Position numbers and translations under genes: made by a program. The notes under the pieces are model-generated. The model did no database searches. It had not been told where the DNA came from and saw nothing but the letters and a program-made list of their open reading frames with translations. This document shows positions 61,001-64,000 of a DNA stretch of 64,000 bases, piece by piece (within the stretch, counting starts at the first letter, position 1; each line of letters begins with the position of its first letter). Source of the DNA: Argopecten irradians (lineage: Eukaryota > Mollusca > Bivalvia > Pectinida > Pectinidae); the NCBI RefSeq assembly GCF_041381155.1, contig NC_091145.1:36347882-36411881 (forward strand), written 5' to 3'.

Positions 61001-64000
61001 TTTAAAAGAATTTAGCCAAGGCAAAATGCATATAAACCGGAGGTCCTCTGCCTGTCAACAAAGACAAAGAAGGAGTTTCCAATCTCTATGAATACATGTT
61101 TCTGATTCTGAAATTCTGCATAGATTGAAGATCATGGGTTTGAACTGGGAGTTGCTGTTTTTTTGGTTCAAAGTTAGCACAGTTAAAACCTTTCAGGCTT
61201 TCACTACACTACATTTGAGTATCCTTACAGTTATTAATGATTACCTTGATACTTTCTATCTCTTTAATTTCAGCGTAACAGGTTTGGCTTTATTTTGGTT
61301 TAGATATTGCAACATTTTTCACTGCTTAATGTGTGAATATATTATTGTCCTAAACATATAAATATGTTAATAACAATTAAAGCATATTACATGTATAATT
61401 GAAAGAGGCCACGTATACAAAACCTGCGCACCTACTTATTACAGAAAACAGCAACCACAGATGGCAAAGCGTCCGGTAGAGGTGTGGAGACGTCACTGAA
61501 GGCATTCTATAAAGAATTCAGAAAGGTAATGTTAGAACAATAAGTTTTAAGATCTATAGCGAGATTCTCCTAACTATTAACCAAAATACTTTAATTAATG
61601 GTTTTGATTTTCATATAAGTTCTGATAAGTCGTTTAAAACCTGAAGTGTAAGTTGATATTGATATTAATTGATATAGGTAGTGATGCTGCCTATGTGGTA
61701 ATGCAAGTGTTGGATGCACAGGACAATCATTATCTGTTTATAATAATTATATGATACACCATCTCCATAGTTTACATCCAAGAAGTGTAAAGAATTATTG
61801 TGATAAGATCATTCTGGCCTAAATGCATTACGGCTAGTATTCACAAGATTACAATACGTACCTGTTATAATAATGTTTCCTGACTTGTATTGATTTTGAT
61901 TTAAGTTTTATAATATTTCATATCTGACCTTTATTTATAAGTCAGTATTGATGTAATGTGACGGTTTCCTGCCCTAAAGGTGGTGGATGCAGCCGATGTG
62001 GTCCTGGAGGTATTGGATGCCCGGGACCCGTTAGGGAGTAGGTGTGCTCAGATGGAGGAGGCCATCATCAGCAGCGGGGTCAACAAACGTCTGGTTCTAG
62101 TTCTCAATAAAATAGGTATTAAAATACAATCTCCTTTCTTTCATAAATGATATGGTATACTGTATATAGATGGTAATTTATGCCAAGACGATGTTTTGTT
62201 GATTTCAGGGCACGTTGCTTTGATCACAAAAATTTGATTTGTCAAATATTGAGGAATTCTGTATTTACAAATTACAGAGTTATCTGCCCTTTCTGATAGG
62301 TATTTATTGTGATGCTGGTGATTGTGAGCGACGAATTTCATACTTTTTAAAGAAACCGACATGACTTGTACTCACAAAATAATGACGTCACATTGAATAC
62401 CTACCCGCAAGGGAGGTAAACCTGTAATATGCAATGAGGGAATAGATGAATGATATGTTCACCTTTCTAGCTAAGTCCCAAAATTATAATTCGTCAAAAT
62501 TTTCACAAAATCAACAATGACCAATCAATATGTTCACCAAAATCATCCCTGTAAATAATGTCCATGACTATTTTGACCATATTTGGGTTTTGTTCTAGAT
62601 CTTGTTCCTCGTGAGAATGTGGAGGCATGGTTGACACACTTAAGAAATGAGTTCCCAACTGTAGCTTTCAAGGCTTCTACACAGACTCAGACAGATAACT
62701 TGGTAAGTCTTAGAATACTGATGTTTGCTCAGACAGATAACTTGGTAAGTCTTAGAATACTGATGTTTGCTCAGACAGATAACTTGGTATGTCTTAGAAT
62801 ACTGATGTTTGCTCAGACAGATAACTTGGTATGTCTTAGAATACTGATGTTTGCTCAGACAGATAACTTGGTATGCCTTAGAATACTGATGTTTGCTCAG
62901 ACAGATAACTTTGTAAGTCTTAGAATACTGATGTTTGCTCAGACAGATAACTTGGTAAGTCTTAGAATACTGATGTTTGCTCAGATAGATAACTTGGTAA
63001 GTCTTAGAATACTGATGTTTGCTCAGACAGATAACTTGGTATGTCTTAGAATACTGATGTTTGCTCAGACAGATAACTTGGTATGTCTTAGAATACTGAT
63101 GTTTGCTCAGACAGATAACTTGGTAAGTCTTAGAATACTGATGTTTGCTCAGATAGATAACTTGGTAAGTCTTAGAATACTGATTTGCTCAGATAGATAA
63201 CTTGGTAAGTCTTAGAATACTGATGTTTGCTCAGACAGATAACTTGGTAAGTCTTAGAATACTGATGTTTGCTCAGACAGATAACTTGGTAGTCTTAGAA
63301 TACTGATGTTTGCTCAGACAGATAACTTGGTAAGTCTTAGAATACTGATGTTTGCTCAGATAGATAACTTGGTATGTCTTAGAATACTGATGTTTGCTCA
63401 GACAGAGAATGGTTTCTTATTCTTTTTCAAAAAACCCAGAAAAATTTTAATTTGAAAGACTTGAAAATTTAGAAACTATCAACTGAATTTTTGACATTTA
63501 GTTGGAGAAATCATATGGTATACCTTGAAACGAGGTATGATTATTAAATAGCAGTAACTTGCAACTATTTTCAGTTGCTCATAACAGTTAAAACTTCTGT
63601 AAATTTTAGAGTCAGAAGAAGGTAACGTTGGCCACGGTGAGTGATGATGTTCTGAAGTCGAGTCACTGTATTGGAGCGGAAATCCTGATGAAACTGCTGG
63701 GGAACTACTGTCGCAGTAAAGACATTAAGACAGCCATACGAGTAGGGGTGGTCGGTAAGTCTGACTGTAGAGATCTTGTTCAGACGTCTCTTAGATTTAA
63801 ACTTAGCTCTATATAAAGATAATAATAGTGTAAATTTACTCTTATTAGAATTATAATAGTTACCCATTATTTATTTTATTGTTTTAACCTTGTTGACAGA
63901 ATTCTTTCAAATTCTTTATGTATTTTGGTTACAAGGTGTTGAAAGATTTCTTGATCTTTGTTCTACTTAATGAATGGCTTTTAATGAATATCCTGAAATA
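58072..64000 (+). CDS. GNL3: Nucleostemin-type GTPase (GNL3 homologue), 5' nine exons, partial
   Basis: Coding exons: 58072-58090, 58549-58601, 59406-59460, 59768-59850, 60438-60566, 61445-61525, 61980-62115, 62599-62702, 63610-63754, all GT-AG and in phase, giving 268 codons before the window ends. The family are nucleolar GTPases needed for pre-60S ribosome maturation and proliferation. The N-terminus is short, then very basic ([17 protein letters not shown], a GNL3 nucleolar-targeting region), followed by [12 protein letters not shown] and a Lys/Arg/Glu coiled-coil stretch. The circularly permuted G domain starts with the DARDP motif (153-157) and the G4 motif NKID (183-186); IRVGVV at 263-268 directly precedes the P-loop, which lies in the next exon, outside the window. 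The conserved N-terminus favours GNL3; the region after NKID resembles GNL3L, as expected for an unduplicated ancestral gene. Intron 8 contains a tandem array copying the exon 8 donor. Confidence 0.93.
58935..59240 (+). mobile_element. Two decayed, related SINE-like remnants in GNL3 intron 2
   Basis: GGGTTCAAATACCAGTCTGG (near 58952) and GGGTTTGAATCCCGGTATGG (near 59184) are each followed by CTGCTA, ATTT and a pyrimidine-rich stretch ending TGTTGTAAA or TGTTACAAA. The shared GGTTNGAATCCC-like box resembles a Pol III B-box, so these look like old tRNA-derived SINE copies. The A-box part is not clear in either. Confidence 0.45.
62691..63401 (+). repeat. 42-bp tandem array, 17 units, copying the GNL3 exon 8 donor
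   Basis: The unit is ACAGATAACTTG followed by GTAAGTCTTAGAATACTGAT and GTTTGCTCAG. The first unit spans the last 12 bases of exon 8 (codons TDNL), the splice donor and the first 30 intron bases; it is then repeated 16 more times. The donor is GTAAGT in ten units, GTATGT or GTATGC in six and damaged in one. Since 42 is divisible by three and no stop is present, the reading frame stays open into the twelfth unit, where a 2-bp deletion near 63184 shifts it into a stop at about 63200. Each unit also recreates TTTGCTCAG before ACAGATAACTTG. Confidence 0.95.

Noticed and set aside
62583-63200. A 205-codon plus-strand ORF as a separate repeat protein
   Set aside because: It is GNL3 exon 8 read through into intron 8; the repeats are the 42-bp array.

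Overview
This is a eukaryotic nuclear genome window, about 60-65% A+T by eye, with spliced genes, GT-AG introns, polyadenylation signals and many small repeats. The confident genes are animal genes. A CARD-plus-leucine-rich-repeat protein without a NACHT domain, a tRNA-derived SINE and short interspersed repeat fragments of a kind I associate with scallop and oyster DNA suggest a bivalve mollusc. The species is an inference and not proven here.

Layout. 0-7.9 kb: no firm gene; a composite palindromic element (3.58-4.27 kb) and a decayed minisatellite (6.65-7.05 kb). 7.9-15.5 kb, minus strand: a two-exon CARD-LRR gene. Its short first exon (15387-15507) is rebuilt here from splice sites, phase and reading frame. 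15.5-51 kb: a long, gene-poor, repeat-rich tract with several minisatellites (34.3, 36.5-38.0, 44.6-45.2 kb), a tandem duplication (46.6-47.3 kb), MITE-like foldback elements, a 760-bp segment between 48-bp direct repeats (42.2-43.0 kb) and a SINE (48.35-48.54 kb). It also holds a few coding-like fragments of unknown function. The best are an open frame at 33.0-33.5 kb (+) and a possible spliced minus-strand gene at 45.4-48.0 kb. 51.1-54.4 kb, plus strand: a complete six-exon SSR4 gene (TRAP-delta of the ER translocon). 55.7-57.1 kb: two foldback elements. 58.07 kb to the window end, plus strand: the first nine coding exons of a nucleostemin/GNL3-type circularly permuted GTPase, which runs off the window just before its P-loop.

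How the genes relate. SSR4 (secretory-protein translocation) and GNL3 (nucleolar ribosome biogenesis) are housekeeping genes in head-to-tail order. The CARD-LRR gene is probably an innate-immunity or cell-death adaptor. Nothing suggests co-regulation. The most unusual feature is a 17-copy, 42-bp tandem array in GNL3. Each unit repeats the end of exon 8 together with its splice donor, and the frame stays open through most of the array.
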